Origin: RI-242 sp038246255
GTDB taxonomy: Bacteria; Planctomycetota; UBA1135; GCA-002686595
DNA length: 64,000 nucleotides
Direction of reading: 5' to 3'
Assembly (NCBI GenBank): GCA_038246255.1
Contig: JBBRWC010000007.1
Coordinates: 3,449 to 67,448, forward strand
The translations under genes and the position numbers were made by a program. Each line of letters opens with the position of its first letter. Position 1 is the first letter of the stretch. A model generated the notes under the pieces. That model had not been told where the DNA came from, searched no databases, and was given only the letters and a program-made list of their open reading frames with translations. This document shows, in pieces, positions 35,721-45,086 of this stretch.

Positions 35721-36839
35721 GTGACACGGGTTGGCATCGACTACCTGCCCGCGACGACCCATTTCCCGGGCGTCGGCCGTTACGCACGCGAACTCGTCCG
35801 CGCGCTCGTGCACCTGGACCGGGCGGCGGCGGGGGACTTGGAGCTCCGTCTGTTCGAGGTGGGAGGAGCGGTCCGTTCCGTTCCCGCCGCCGCTTTGGGC
35901 TTGGAGGACGCGTCTTTGCCCGCCGCCCGCCGCCGATTGCGGGTTCCACGCCGGATCGCCGAACCGTTTCTGCGGGCCGTGGGCGCGGACCGCTGGGCGG
36001 GTGGTGTCGATCTCTTCCACCGCATGCACGCGGGCACTCCGCACCTTGCGCGGGCGCGCTCGATCCTCGCGATCAGCGATCTGCCCAAGGATGGCGACCC
36101 CAACTTCGGCGCGCGCGCCGCGGCGCTGCAAGCCGAGGACTTTTTGCTCGCGTTCAGCGACGAAGCGCGTTCGTCGCTGATCGAGCGCTTCGGTATCCCG
36201 GCGGACCGCATCCACCGTGTGCCGGTGGGCGCGGACCACTGGATGCGCGACCTTGCGGCCCGCGGGACCGCGCCGCCCGTGCGCGCGGATCCACCGCTCG
36301 TGCTCGTCCTCGGGGCGCTGCGGTTAGAGCGCCACCACGACGACATCGTTGACGCTTTTGACCGGCTGGTTGCGAGCGGCCAACCCGCTCGGCTCGTGCT
36401 CGCCGGCGCGGATGGGGACGGCGGACAGCACGTGCGGCGGCGGCTAGCGTTTTCATCCGCGCGTCAGCACGTTGAATGGAAACCGTTCGCCAGCGAGGCC
36501 GATGTTGCCGAACTCGTGGCGCGCGCGTCGGTGCTCGTGCACCTCGCCGAGACCGAAGCGACGGCGGTCACACCGCTCGAAGCGCTATCCGCGGGCACAC
36601 CGGTCCTTGTCAGCGACCTGCCCGCGTTCCGCGAGGCCCTTGGCGATCTTGCGCGGTATGTGCCGACGCCGCTCTCCTTGCGCCACCGAAAGGCGCTGCC
36701 CGATGACCTCGCGGCTTCGATCGCCGACAGCCGCGATGTGGCGACCGAAGCGCGGCGACGTGCGCTTGGCGCGCGATACACGTGGGCCGCAAGCGCAGCG
36801 GCACACGCTGCGATCTACCACACGCTCGCCGCGCGTTAA
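35721..36839 (+). CDS. GT-B glycosyltransferase (family 4-like)
   Basis: 372 residues from the GTG at 35721. N-terminal Rossmann-like part begins VGIDYLPATTHFPGVGRYAR; the C-terminal domain contains the GT4 acceptor and nucleotide-binding pattern: PLVLVLGALRLERHHDDIVD, ARQHVEWKPFASEADVAELV and SVLVHLAETEATAVTPLEAL followed by SAGTPVLVSDLPAFREAL, the E-x7-E type motif. Likely cytoplasmic, transferring a sugar during glycan or lipid-glycan synthesis. It is the last rightward gene before a convergent SprT-like gene that overlaps its end by 4 bases. Donor and acceptor cannot be read from the sequence. Confidence 0.88.
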   Translation: MTRVGIDYLPATTHFPGVGRYARELVRALVHLDRAAAGDLELRLFEVGGAVRSVPAAALGLEDASLPAARRRLRVPRRIAEPFLRAVGADRWAGGVDLFHRMHAGTPHLARARSILAISDLPKDGDPNFGARAAALQAEDFLLAFSDEARSSLIERFGIPADRIHRVPVGADHWMRDLAARGTAPPVRADPPLVLVLGALRLERHHDDIVDAFDRLVASGQPARLVLAGADGDGGQHVRRRLAFSSARQHVEWKPFASEADVAELVARASVLVHLAETEATAVTPLEALSAGTPVLVSDLPAFREALGDLARYVPTPLSLRHRKALPDDLAASIADSRDVATEARRRALGARYTWAASAAAHAAIYHTLAAR

Positions 36840-37957
36840 CCCTTCAAGAGTCCGCCGATGCCCGGGCCACGGGATTCGATCGGACGGTGGATACGAACGT
36901 GGTGTCCATCGGCGCGGCCCGCCTCGAAAGCCGCGGTGACGAGCCGCCCCGTACCGCCCACGTGGCGGATGCGCGGGTTGAGCCAGCGGAAGTAGCGGTG
37001 CAGCTTGGGATCCCCACTCCACACAAGGGCGCGCTCGACATTCGCGCGCGCCTTCTCTTCCCCGCGCAACTTCGCGCAGAATCCGTTGAGGACCCCATCG
37101 AAGTACGTCAGCCGATCGCGGTTGCCGCGCACCCCGCGCAGACGGCGATGGTCCTCCCAAAGCTGCGGCAATAGCGCCCACAGGAAGCCGTGGACGTACG
37201 CCGCCATGTCGAGGTTGCTTTTTGTGCCGTAGATGAAGAGCGCCGAGCCACTCACGTTGCGCGCGGGGTCGTATTCGCTCTCCCACAGCACCTCGACAAA
37301 AAAGAACTCGAAAAGGATGACCGCCAACAGGTTTTCGAACGCGTGGTGGCGCTTCGCGACCGCTCCGAGCACCCGGCGTTGGAATCCCCGTTCCACGTCG
37401 CGCTGCACGACGTCGAGGTTGTGCTCGAGCATCAGCGTGCGCGCGAGCCCGACCGCCGCGGCCGCTTCGTGCTCGTTAGGCGACGCGCCTAACGCCAGCA
37501 GCTTCGAAATGCGGCGAGTCAGGCGCGCGGCGTCGTCGTCCGCCGCGGCGGCCACGGGATCGGCGCCCGACGCGCGCGCCCGCGGTTCGACCCGCAGCCA
37601 TTCGCACGCTTGGGCGAAGCTCGGACCGTGGGGCCGTTCACCCCGCGCGACCAAGAGCTCGTCGACCGCCTGGTGCGCCATCTCGTGGCGCAGGGTCGCC
37701 ATCACCTCCTGCCACGGGTCGGCTTCGAGGTGCTCGAGCCGCAGCCGGATCCGGCGGCTTTCGCGCTCCCACGTCCCAAGGGCCCCGAGCCCCGCGCGCA
37801 GTTCGATGATCGGTGCGCGCAGCAGCCCGCGCAGGTATTCGGCGTTGTAGCGCTCCCACCAAAGGCGAACTTCCCGGGCCCACATACCCGGCCGCAAGTC
37901 GCCCTGGTCCTGCCCCGACTCCGCGCTCACGGCGATTCCCCCATGGGGCAAAAGCAT
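36836..37957 (-). CDS. SprT-like and DUF2786 domain protein
   Basis: 373 residues. Residues ~25-120 resemble a SprT-like zinc metalloprotease domain, with MATLRHEMAHQAVDELLVAR carrying an HExxH (HEMAH). Residues ~145-190 match DUF2786: LTRRISKLLALGASPNEHEA and VGLARTLMLEHNLD. The remaining ~180 residues (DUF7168-like) include FIYGTKSNLDMAAYVHGFLW. It could be a DNA-protein crosslink protease or a related peptidase; no substrate is known. It converges with the glycosyltransferase gene and diverges from the K+ channel gene, separated by 96 bases that hold no obvious structure. Confidence 0.8.
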   Translation of the reverse strand: MLLPHGGIAVSAESGQDQGDLRPGMWAREVRLWWERYNAEYLRGLLRAPIIELRAGLGALGTWERESRRIRLRLEHLEADPWQEVMATLRHEMAHQAVDELLVARGERPHGPSFAQACEWLRVEPRARASGADPVAAAADDDAARLTRRISKLLALGASPNEHEAAAAVGLARTLMLEHNLDVVQRDVERGFQRRVLGAVAKRHHAFENLLAVILFEFFFVEVLWESEYDPARNVSGSALFIYGTKSNLDMAAYVHGFLWALLPQLWEDHRRLRGVRGNRDRLTYFDGVLNGFCAKLRGEEKARANVERALVWSGDPKLHRYFRWLNPRIRHVGGTGRLVTAAFEAGRADGHHVRIHRPIESRGPGIGGLLKG

Positions 37958-38053
37958 AACGTTCGAACTTCCGTGCCAGAGCGCCGTTGGCCTGCGGCTG
38001 CTGTTGGGTCATGCTGGCGCGGGCGCCCGCGTCGGCGCCGCGAGCAAAGCACC

Positions 38054-38878
38054 GTGACCCCCGCGCCCAAGACCGACACCGCTGGTTTTCGCGACCGACT
38101 CCGCGCAATCATCTTCGAGTCGGAGACGCGCGTTGGGCGGCTCTTCGACACCGTTCTACTCGTCGCCATCCTCGCGAGTGTCGCCGTGGTGCTCCTTGAG
38201 AGCGTGCCGTCGATCCGCGCGCGCCACCCGGGACTTCTCGTCGGGCTCGAGTGGGGTTTCACGCTGCTGTTCACCTTCGAGTACGCACTGCGCCTCTACA
38301 GCCTGCGCGAGCCCCTGCGCTACGCACGCAGCTTCTTTGGCGTGGTCGATCTGCTCGCGATCCTACCGACGTACCTGAGCCTGTTGTTGCCCGGCGCGCA
38401 GTCGTTTCTCGTCATCCGGGTTCTGCGCCTGATGCGTGTGTTCCGCGTCTTCAAGATCGCGGCTTACGTCGACGAATCCACCATTTTGTGGCGCGCAGTG
38501 CGCGACAGCCGCCGCAAGGTTGCGATTTTCCTCTTCGCGATTTTCAACGTTGTGGTGATTATCGGCGCGGCGATGCACGTCATTGAAGGGCCCCAGAACG
38601 GCTTTACCGACATCCCCACAAGCATCTACTGGACGGTGGTCACACTGACGACCGTCGGATACGGGGACGTGGCGCCGCAAACGCCACTCGGCCGCGCGTT
38701 CGCGGTGTTTGTCATGCTGCTCGGTTACGGCATCATCGCGGTGCCGACGGGCCTCGTGACGGCGGAACTCGTGCGCGCCGCGCGGCCTGCCGTGTCGACC
38801 CAAGCGTGTCCCGCGTGCGGCGCCGAGGGCCATCCGGTGGGCGCGCGCCATTGCCACCGCTGCGGCGCTGGACTGTGA
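38054..38878 (+). CDS. voltage-gated K+ channel-type ion transporter with zinc-ribbon tail
   Basis: 274 residues from the GTG at 38054. Six membrane segments: S1-S3 (TVLLVAILASVAVVLLES, then WGFTLLFTFEYALRLYS), an S4 with regularly spaced arginines (VIRVLRLMRVFRVFKIA), and a pore with the K+ filter TVVTLTTVGYGDVAPQT near residue 200. After S6 (FAVFVMLLGYGIIAVPTGLV) a short linker leads to CPACGAEGHPVGARHCHRCG, a four-cysteine zinc ribbon. Family members are Kv-type K+ channels in the cytoplasmic membrane; the ribbon may sense a metal or redox state. It runs opposite to the SDR gene, which ends 7 bases away. Confidence 0.9.
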   Translation: MTPAPKTDTAGFRDRLRAIIFESETRVGRLFDTVLLVAILASVAVVLLESVPSIRARHPGLLVGLEWGFTLLFTFEYALRLYSLREPLRYARSFFGVVDLLAILPTYLSLLLPGAQSFLVIRVLRLMRVFRVFKIAAYVDESTILWRAVRDSRRKVAIFLFAIFNVVVIIGAAMHVIEGPQNGFTDIPTSIYWTVVTLTTVGYGDVAPQTPLGRAFAVFVMLLGYGIIAVPTGLVTAELVRAARPAVSTQACPACGAEGHPVGARHCHRCGAGL

Positions 38879-38885
38879 ACCGGGC

Positions 38886-39701
38886 TTAACCCTTCACTTT
38901 CGCGGCGCCGGCGGGAGGCGGAGGCATCCACTCCCGGCTCGCCAACAGTCGGTCGGCGATTTTAGGAGCCACGATGGAGAGCGCGCCGAGCCAGCGCCAC
39001 TTCCAGCGCAGGAAACGCTCGGGTGCTGGGTTTTGGTCGAGCTTGCGGATTTCTTCCGCAACAAGGTCCGGGGCGTCGGCCTGGTCCAACTCGGGATCGT
39101 GCAGCCGCGCGGGATTTGATTGCCGCTCGAAAATCTCGGTCCGCGTGACACCCGGGTTCAACGTGCACACGCGGATGCCAAGGGGCGCCCACTCAAGGCG
39201 CAGCGCTTCGCCGATGGAGCACACCGCGGCCTTGCTGGCGGAGTACGCGGCCATCGTCGGCATACCGCGCCGCCCAACGACGGATGACACGAGCACCATG
39301 ACGGGCCGCGTGCCGCGGCGCAGGAACGGTAGCGCGGCGCGGGCGCCGAGCAACACACCTTCGACGTTTGTCGCAAAGAGCCGGCGGAGCTCCTTCGGTT
39401 CGAGGTCTTCGACGCGCGCGCGGTAGCCGATTCCGGCGTTCGCAACCACGAGGTCGAGGCCACCGAGGGCCTCACCGACCTCGCCGAACACCCGCTCGAT
39501 CGCCACGGGGTCTGTCAAGTCGAGCGTGCACACCATGTGCGGGCCGCCGTCGACCTGCGGCAATGTGGCGAGCAGTTTCGCCAAACGATCGCCCCGTCGG
39601 GCGACCGCGGCAACCTGGTATCCGCGCGCGGCGAGGTGCTGCGCCGTGGCAAAGCCAATGCCCGAACTTGCCCCGGTGATCAGCGCTCTGCGTGCGGCCA
39701 T
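38886..39701 (-). CDS. short-chain dehydrogenase/reductase
   Basis: 271 residues from the ATG at 39701 (MAARRALITGASSGIGFATA). Classical SDR: TGASSGIG nucleotide motif, LDLVVANAGIGYRAR (NAG motif), catalytic Ser in VLVSSVVGRRG and the YxxxK pair in TMAAYSASKAAVCSIGEAL. An N-terminal Arg suggests NADP(H) preference. The C-terminal ~50 residues contain a hydrophobic, Arg/Trp-rich segment (RFLRWKWRWLGALSIVAPKI) resembling membrane-associated SDRs. The substrate is not determinable. It diverges from the small CPXCG gene, 61 bases away. Confidence 0.9.
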   Translation of the reverse strand: MAARRALITGASSGIGFATAQHLAARGYQVAAVARRGDRLAKLLATLPQVDGGPHMVCTLDLTDPVAIERVFGEVGEALGGLDLVVANAGIGYRARVEDLEPKELRRLFATNVEGVLLGARAALPFLRRGTRPVMVLVSSVVGRRGMPTMAAYSASKAAVCSIGEALRLEWAPLGIRVCTLNPGVTRTEIFERQSNPARLHDPELDQADAPDLVAEEIRKLDQNPAPERFLRWKWRWLGALSIVAPKIADRLLASREWMPPPPAGAAKVKG

Positions 39702-39762
39702 GGCAGTGATGGTAGCGCGGGGCGCGTAGACTGGAGCGTGGCGCCAGCGCCGCAGAAACGCC

Positions 39763-39942
39763 ATGGACGAAGAGCAAAGTTACGTGTGTGGGCACTGCGG
39801 CGAGGACATCGTCGTGCCCGTCGACCTATCGGGGGGCGAAAGCCAAGACTACGTCGAGGATTGCCCCGTGTGCTGCTCGCCGAACGTGCTGCACGTGCGC
39901 ATCGAAGGCGACCGGATCGAGCTGTGGGCCGAGCCGGAGTGA
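39763..39942 (+). CDS. CPXCG-motif cysteine-rich small protein
   Basis: A 59-residue protein from the ATG at 39763. It has the Cys_rich_CPXG features: YVCGHCGEDIVVPVDLSGGE (C-x2-C), then YVEDCPVCCSPNVLHVRIEG (C-x2-C), a likely rubredoxin-like zinc knuckle. Members are small cytoplasmic proteins of unknown function. It is intact and ends 20 bases before the convergent helicase gene. Because it is short it is easily missed. Confidence 0.85.
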   Translation: MDEEQSYVCGHCGEDIVVPVDLSGGESQDYVEDCPVCCSPNVLHVRIEGDRIELWAEPE

Positions 39943-39961
39943 CGCCCGGCCCACGGGGATC

Positions 39962-41761
39962 TCAGATCTCGCGGTCGTAACGCACGTTCAGCTTGAGGCC
40001 GCGCACTTTTGTGCGGCGCAGCGCGCGGATGATGTCGTCCGCGTGCTCGGCGGCGACGTCGATGAGCGAAAACCGTTCCGCAATGCGGATCGGTCCGATG
40101 ACGTCGCTCGAAAGCCCCGTTTCCCCGGTGATCGCGCCGACAAAGTCGCCCGGCCGTATCGACTGAAAACGACCCGCGCCGATGAAGAGGCGCGCCGCGT
40201 CCGGTCCCGGACCCGGGTCGCCGCGGGACTCGCCCGCATCGCGCCCCGGGGACGGTCGGCGCGGCTCGCGGTGGTCGCGGGACCCGCTCTGCGCGCCGAA
40301 TCCGCTCTGCGCGGCGGATTCCCCCTGCGCTCCGCGCCGATCGCGGCCACTCGGCGCGTCGACGGCGAAGTCCTGGTCGTTGTTGGAAGATGCGCCCCCG
40401 CCGTGTTCGGCGCGGTGCGCGAGCTCGAGCGCCGCGGCAGCCAGTTCGATCGGATCGACGGTTTTGGCGAGCTCGGCCGCCATCGACTGGAACGCCCCTG
40501 CCGCTTTCGCTTCGAGCACTTCGAGCAGCGCGGCGCGTGTCAGTTCCCGGCGGCGGCGGTCGAGGTCCGCGGCCGTGGGGATCTGCTGGATGTCGATCGG
40601 CGCGCGGGTCGCGTTCTGGATGTTGCGCAAGAGGCGCTGCTCGCGTGGCTCGAGGAACGTGATCGCGACACCTTCGCGGCCTGCGCGCCCGGTGCGCCCG
40701 ATGCGGTGCACGTAGGCGTCGGGGTCGATCGGCACGTCGAAGTTCACAACGTGGCTGATGTGTTCGATGTCGAGCCCGCGCGCCGCCACGTCGGTGGCGA
40801 TCAACAGGTCCACGCGGTTCTCGCGGAAGCGGCCGAGGACACGCTCGCGCTGGTCCTGGCTGAAGCCGCCGTGCAGCGCTTCCGAGCGGTAACCGCGGGC
40901 GTTCATCGACTCCGTGACCTCGTCGACGGCGATGCGCGTGCGGCAGAACACGATGACGGAGGTCGGGGACTCCATGTCGAGCACACGACCCAGCGCCTCG
41001 ACCTTGTGGTCGCGGCGCACGACGTACGCCACCTGGCGCACCCGCGGCACGGCGCCGGGCTCGGTGCGTTCGCGGGCGATCGCAACGTGCACCGGGTTCG
41101 AAAGGTGCGTTTTGGCGAGCCCGAGGATGTGCGGTGCAATCGTCGCCGAGAACAGCGCCGTCTGACGCGGTTTGGGCGCGCGCGACAGGATGGCCTCGAG
41201 GTCCTCGGCAAAACCCATGTCGAGCATCTCGTCCGCTTCGTCGAGCACGACCATGCCCACTTCGGAGAGGTCCATGGTGCCGCGCGTCAGGTGGTCCACC
41301 GCGCGTCCGGGCGTCGCAACAACCACTTGGACACCGCGCGAGAGCACTCGCACCTGTTGGCCGAACGATGTGCCGCCGTACACCGGCAGAACGCTGGCGC
41401 CCAACGCTTTGCCGTAGCGGTGGATGGCTTCCGCGACCTGCATCGCAAGTTCGCGGGTCGGCACGAGCACCAGCGCGCGCGGTTTGCCCGGGTTGAGCGT
41501 CTTGCCCCCCGTAGTCGCGAGCAGTGGCAGTGCGAACGCCGCCGTTTTGCCCGTTCCCGTCGCCGCCTGACCCAAGAGATCGCGTCCGTCGAGCAGCACG
41601 GGGATCGCTTCGCGCTGGATCGGCGTGGGCTCTTCGTAGCCCAGCGCCGTCAGGGCGGCGGTGATTTCGGGGGCGAGCCCGAGCGCCGCGAATCCAGCGG
41701 GTGTGGCGGGTGCGGGCTCCGTGGATGTTTCGAGGGTCATGGTGACGTTTTGTGGGCTCAT
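39962..41761 (-). CDS. DEAD-box ATP-dependent RNA helicase with DbpA-like RNA-binding domain
   Basis: 599 residues from the ATG at 41761; the ATG at 41740 gives a typical start too. Helicase motifs: GYEEPTPIQREAIPVLL (Q motif), AATGTGKTAAF (Walker A), VPTRELAMQ, VLDEADEMLDMG (DEAD), LFSATIAPH (SAT), VIVFCRTRIA, ATDVAARGLDIE and HRIGRTGRAGR. Residues ~450-520 are an Arg/Gly/Asp/Ser-rich linker, and the C-terminal ~75 residues match a DbpA-type RRM: RLFIGAGRFQSIRPGDFVGA and TGETGLSSDVIGPI. Such enzymes unwind structured RNA during ribosome assembly or RNA decay at low temperature. It is the closest match to DeaD/CsdA by layout. Confidence 0.93.
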   Translation of the reverse strand: MSPQNVTMTLETSTEPAPATPAGFAALGLAPEITAALTALGYEEPTPIQREAIPVLLDGRDLLGQAATGTGKTAAFALPLLATTGGKTLNPGKPRALVLVPTRELAMQVAEAIHRYGKALGASVLPVYGGTSFGQQVRVLSRGVQVVVATPGRAVDHLTRGTMDLSEVGMVVLDEADEMLDMGFAEDLEAILSRAPKPRQTALFSATIAPHILGLAKTHLSNPVHVAIARERTEPGAVPRVRQVAYVVRRDHKVEALGRVLDMESPTSVIVFCRTRIAVDEVTESMNARGYRSEALHGGFSQDQRERVLGRFRENRVDLLIATDVAARGLDIEHISHVVNFDVPIDPDAYVHRIGRTGRAGREGVAITFLEPREQRLLRNIQNATRAPIDIQQIPTAADLDRRRRELTRAALLEVLEAKAAGAFQSMAAELAKTVDPIELAAAALELAHRAEHGGGASSNNDQDFAVDAPSGRDRRGAQGESAAQSGFGAQSGSRDHREPRRPSPGRDAGESRGDPGPGPDAARLFIGAGRFQSIRPGDFVGAITGETGLSSDVIGPIRIAERFSLIDVAAEHADDIIRALRRTKVRGLKLNVRYDREI

Positions 41762-41910
41762 GTCGAACCGCGGAGCATGGCACGGTTGTGCCCGCCGACG
41801 CCAATTGCCGCGGGTGTTCCTGGGCGTGCCGCCGCCCTGGGGCGCCGCGCGCGGGGGTGCCACCCTACTGGGGAGCTCGAAACCGCGCCCGGAGCGCCGA
41901 GCGCTTCAAA

Positions 41911-44110
41911 TCAGGCCGCGCGCTCCCAGCGCCACGCGAGCGCGATCAGCAGCCCCGCGGCCAGGGCGAAGGCGGCGCTGATCGCGAGCCCCGCTCGAAG
42001 CCTCGGCGTGCGGTATTGAAGCTCGACGCGCTCCGCTCCCGCGGGCAGCTACAGGGCCGTCGCGGCGCCGTTGGCCCGGTGGATCGCGACCTCCTGGCCG
42101 TCGACGCGGGCCGTCCAACCCGGGTACAGCGCGCAGGTCTCCGCCAGCACCAACCACGCATCGCCCGCGTCCGGCGGCAGGTCGAGGTGCATGCCGTTCC
42201 ACACGGGTTGCGGCGGATCAAGGGCGCGGATGGGAGCGGGGAACTCGGCCGCGCCCGAGTGCAACGGCTGCGGGGGACCCACCGGCAGGCCAGCGACGCG
42301 CACGGCCTCGGGCACACCGCTTGGATCGAAGGCGAACGCGCGCTCGAATCGGTCGAGCAGCGCGGGATCGGGATCGGCTCCGGCGTCGATCAAGACCGTG
42401 TGCTGCGGCGACCAAAACGGCGCCGCGCAAAGCTGCCGCCACGCACCCCGGCGTCTGTCCGCGGCGAGCGCCGCGCTGCGCGTCGTGAACGCCCGCGGCA
42501 GGCACAACTTGTTGCGGTACAGGTAGGGCCCGTCGGAACCCGGATACAGCTCGTTCGGGTCCTCCGCGAACGTGCCGATCAGCACGAGGCCGGGGACCTC
42601 GCGCGGCTGGGCGGATGTGATCCATCGGCCGGCCATCAATCCCCACATGCGCGCAGGGCTTGCGCGCGACATCTGCAGGTACTCGGCGTCGTAGGCCAGC
42701 ATCACGATGTTACCGAGGATGCCCTCCATCGATTCGATTCCGAGGAATCGTCGCGAGCGGCGCTTGCGTGTTTTCGAGCAGGACACGGGTCGCACCGAAC
42801 GCGTGCACGCGCAACGGACCTTCCTGTCCACGCAGGCGCACCACTTCGTTGAGCACACCGTTGTGTTCGAGGCGCGCGCGCAGGGACGTCGGATGGGCAG
42901 CCTGCGCCGCGGAGTCAAAGACGCCGCGTTTGATCCACAGGGACTCCGCGCCGGCCGCGGCCGCCAGCACGATACTCACGAGCGTCGCGGACAATCCCCG
43001 AGCCGCGGCCGCCTCCGCGACGCGACACAGGCCGAATGCCGCGCTCGCCGCAAGGAGCGGTGGAAGGACGAGCCACACGCGATAGGGCTGGCGCAGTGGG
43101 TCGAATCCCGGCACGTAAGCGTGCAGGAATGGGGTTGCGATGCCCGTTGCGCACACGCCGACGAGCACCGCCGACAGGGCGATACCCGGTGCGGCCACCC
43201 TGCGCTCCCGCAGCGCAAACACAAGTCCCAAGGCCGCGAGCCCAAAAAGGATCCAACCTTCGCCGCCGACAGCGTCGAGCAGTCCGGCACCGTCCAGACG
43301 CCCGACCATCGCGTTTTCGAGCGCGATGGCGTCCTTGCGGTCGGTGACGGCGGTCCAGGCGCGGATCGGAAGCACACGACCGGCGAGCATTCCGACCGAC
43401 GTGACGGTCAGTGCTCCCATGACGAGCGCGGCACGCATGAGCGCGGCGCGCAAGGGCCGCTGGAGGGCCACGACCACGAACAAAAGCAGCGCCGCGATCA
43501 AAAGGCCCCACAGCAGCGAGATGTACCCCCCGGCCCAGGCGATCGCGGCGTGCGCGATGCCGGCGGCGGCGCCCCCCGCGGCGATCTGCAGCGGTTTCCT
43601 CGCATCCGCCGCGCGCAGCACCAGCCAGAAGCACCAGGGTGCCCACGCGCTTCCCATCGCTTCCATGGGCAGCGTCCATCCCAGCAATCGTGTTGGCGCG
43701 GACCACAGGTACGCGAGGGCGGCTAACGCGGCTAACGCAGGTGCGGCGCCGGCGCGGCGAGCGAGCGCCACCGCTCCCAATGCGCCGAACAAAAGGTGCG
43801 CAACGTTCGCGACTGCGGTGCCAAGGACCGTCCCGAACATCGCGATGGAGACAAGTAGCGGAACGTAGAGCCCCGCGGAGTTCGGCACGGGCGAATGGGG
43901 TGTGCCCGAATAAAACGCGCTGATCCACTCGAGCATCACCCCGTCGAGCAACGCCGCCCGCACCTGGTGAAGCTCGGGCAGCGTGAACCGGGTGTAGTCG
44001 GTGTTGGTGGGGATCGTGTCCCCATCGAGCAGCGGTAGGTACGGCAGCGCGCCGAGCACGAGCGCGAGCGGCAGGGCCCACTAAAACGAGGATCGCGCCG
44101 AGGCTGACAT
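41911..44110 (-). pseudogene. disrupted YfhO-like multi-spanning membrane protein gene
   Basis: Read from the ATG at 44110, the product begins MSASARSSF, then a TAG at 44081-44083, then WALPLALVLGALPYLPLLDG, a first membrane segment of a YfhO-type protein. The frame then stays open for about 440 codons with ~10-12 hydrophobic segments. Near 42750 one extra base shifts the frame; family sequence continues as FLGIESMEGILGNIVMLAYD, then GSDGPYLYRNKLCLPRAF. A second TAG at 42049-42051 interrupts the end, followed in frame by LPAGAERVELQYRTPRLRAG and a final membrane helix ending at 41911. Two nonsense codons and a frameshift make it a pseudogene. YfhO proteins are implicated in glycosylation of envelope polymers such as lipoteichoic acid in Firmicutes. 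Confidence 0.85.
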
Positions 44111-44163
44111 CGGCACGATTGTAGCGGCGTTATGGTACTCGGGCGTTACGCGCCCCGTGCGCC

Positions 44164-44520
44164 GTGGATAGCGCGCCGTGGACGGCGCTGATGAGTGGCG
44201 GTGGTTTTGTGAGCGGGATGGCGCTCAGCACGACCTCGAACAGCGTCTTCGCCGTCGGTGGCACCACGGTGCGTTTGCTGGATGGAACGGAGGGTGTGTG
44301 GGCGAACCACGGGCTCGGATCCGCGAGCACGGGTGTCGCTCCGACCTTGGCCGCCTCCGGACTGCTCGCACCTGGCGAAACCGTGCGGATCGACGCGCTT
44401 TCGGCACCGGCGAATAGTCCGGGCGCATTCGTGATCGGCACAAGCTCATCCTTTGTGCCGCTGCTGGGTGGGGTTCGGGCCGTGGGCGCGACCGGCGGAT
44501 GGTCAACCCGCGAGCCGCGC
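44164..44520 (+). pseudogene. fragment of an exported surface protein, C-terminal domain
   Basis: An open stretch from a GTG at 44164 reads TTSNSVFAVGGTTVRLLDG, GLGSASTGVAPTLAASGLLA, then PGETVRIDALSAPANSPGAF and VIGTSSSFVPLLGG. This looks like the C-terminal sandwich that closes many secreted proteins of this lineage (GETVxIDxxxA then xFVIGxS then xPLxGG). There is no signal peptide or full domain, and after about 44500 it loses similarity. It is a remnant, next to the YfhO pseudogene. Confidence 0.55.
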
Positions 44521-44527
44521 GGCGTTC

Positions 44528-44983
44528 ATGCGGCGCATCGTGTTGCCGCTGCTCGTCCACGACGACTGGGCCGAAGCCTGCACGTGGGTGCGCGGGATCG
44601 TGTCGACGGTTCCCGCGCCTGCGACGGACAGCTTAGCGTTTGATCGCGCAGCCTACGCGCAGATCGTCGATCTCGCCCGCGCTCATGGGGCGCGCGTGTT
44701 GGTGCTGCCCCTGGGTGTCGCGCTCGACCCGCTACTGGACCCCGCCGTCTACCTGCCCGAGGGAACCTGGGCCGTCCCCGCGCAGCGCCACTTGATCCGG
44801 TCGCTGCCGAGCCTCGACCTGGAAACCTACTCGCGCACGTACCACCACTGGCGCGGCGATCCACCGCGCCTCGTGGACGAGCACCCGAACCCGCTCGCCC
44901 ACTCCCTGATCGCCCAGGAACTCGCAACCTGGCTGACCCGCGCTGGACTGGGCGCGCCGCCGAAACCCACGACGAAACGCTGA
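44528..44983 (+). pseudogene. C-terminal fragment of an SGNH/GDSL-type hydrolase
   Basis: From an ATG at 44528 the frame encodes RRIVLPLLVHDDWAEACTWV, then AAYAQIVDLARAHGARVLVL and, near the C-terminus, DEHPNPLAHSLIAQELATWL. The DEHPNxxxH block corresponds to the Asp-His part of the SGNH catalytic triad. The nucleophile Ser block (GDS) and the first half of the fold are missing, so this is probably a truncated remnant in a different frame from the fragment just upstream. A start codon at its beginning may allow a 151-residue product. Confidence 0.5.
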
Positions 44984-45086
44984 CACCACGCGCGCGCGGC
45001 AATCCATCTGCAGCGTTCCCGCGGAAGCGTCCCAACACAGGCTGGCGCACGTCTGCTCCCGCGCTGCTTTCGCTTCCGAGCTCCGC

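Noticed and set aside
41911..44110. TAG recoding (pyrrolysine or suppressor) in the YfhO gene
   Set aside because: A frameshift in the same gene and normal TAG termination in efp make decay the simpler reading. Kept as a finding to check, not a claim.
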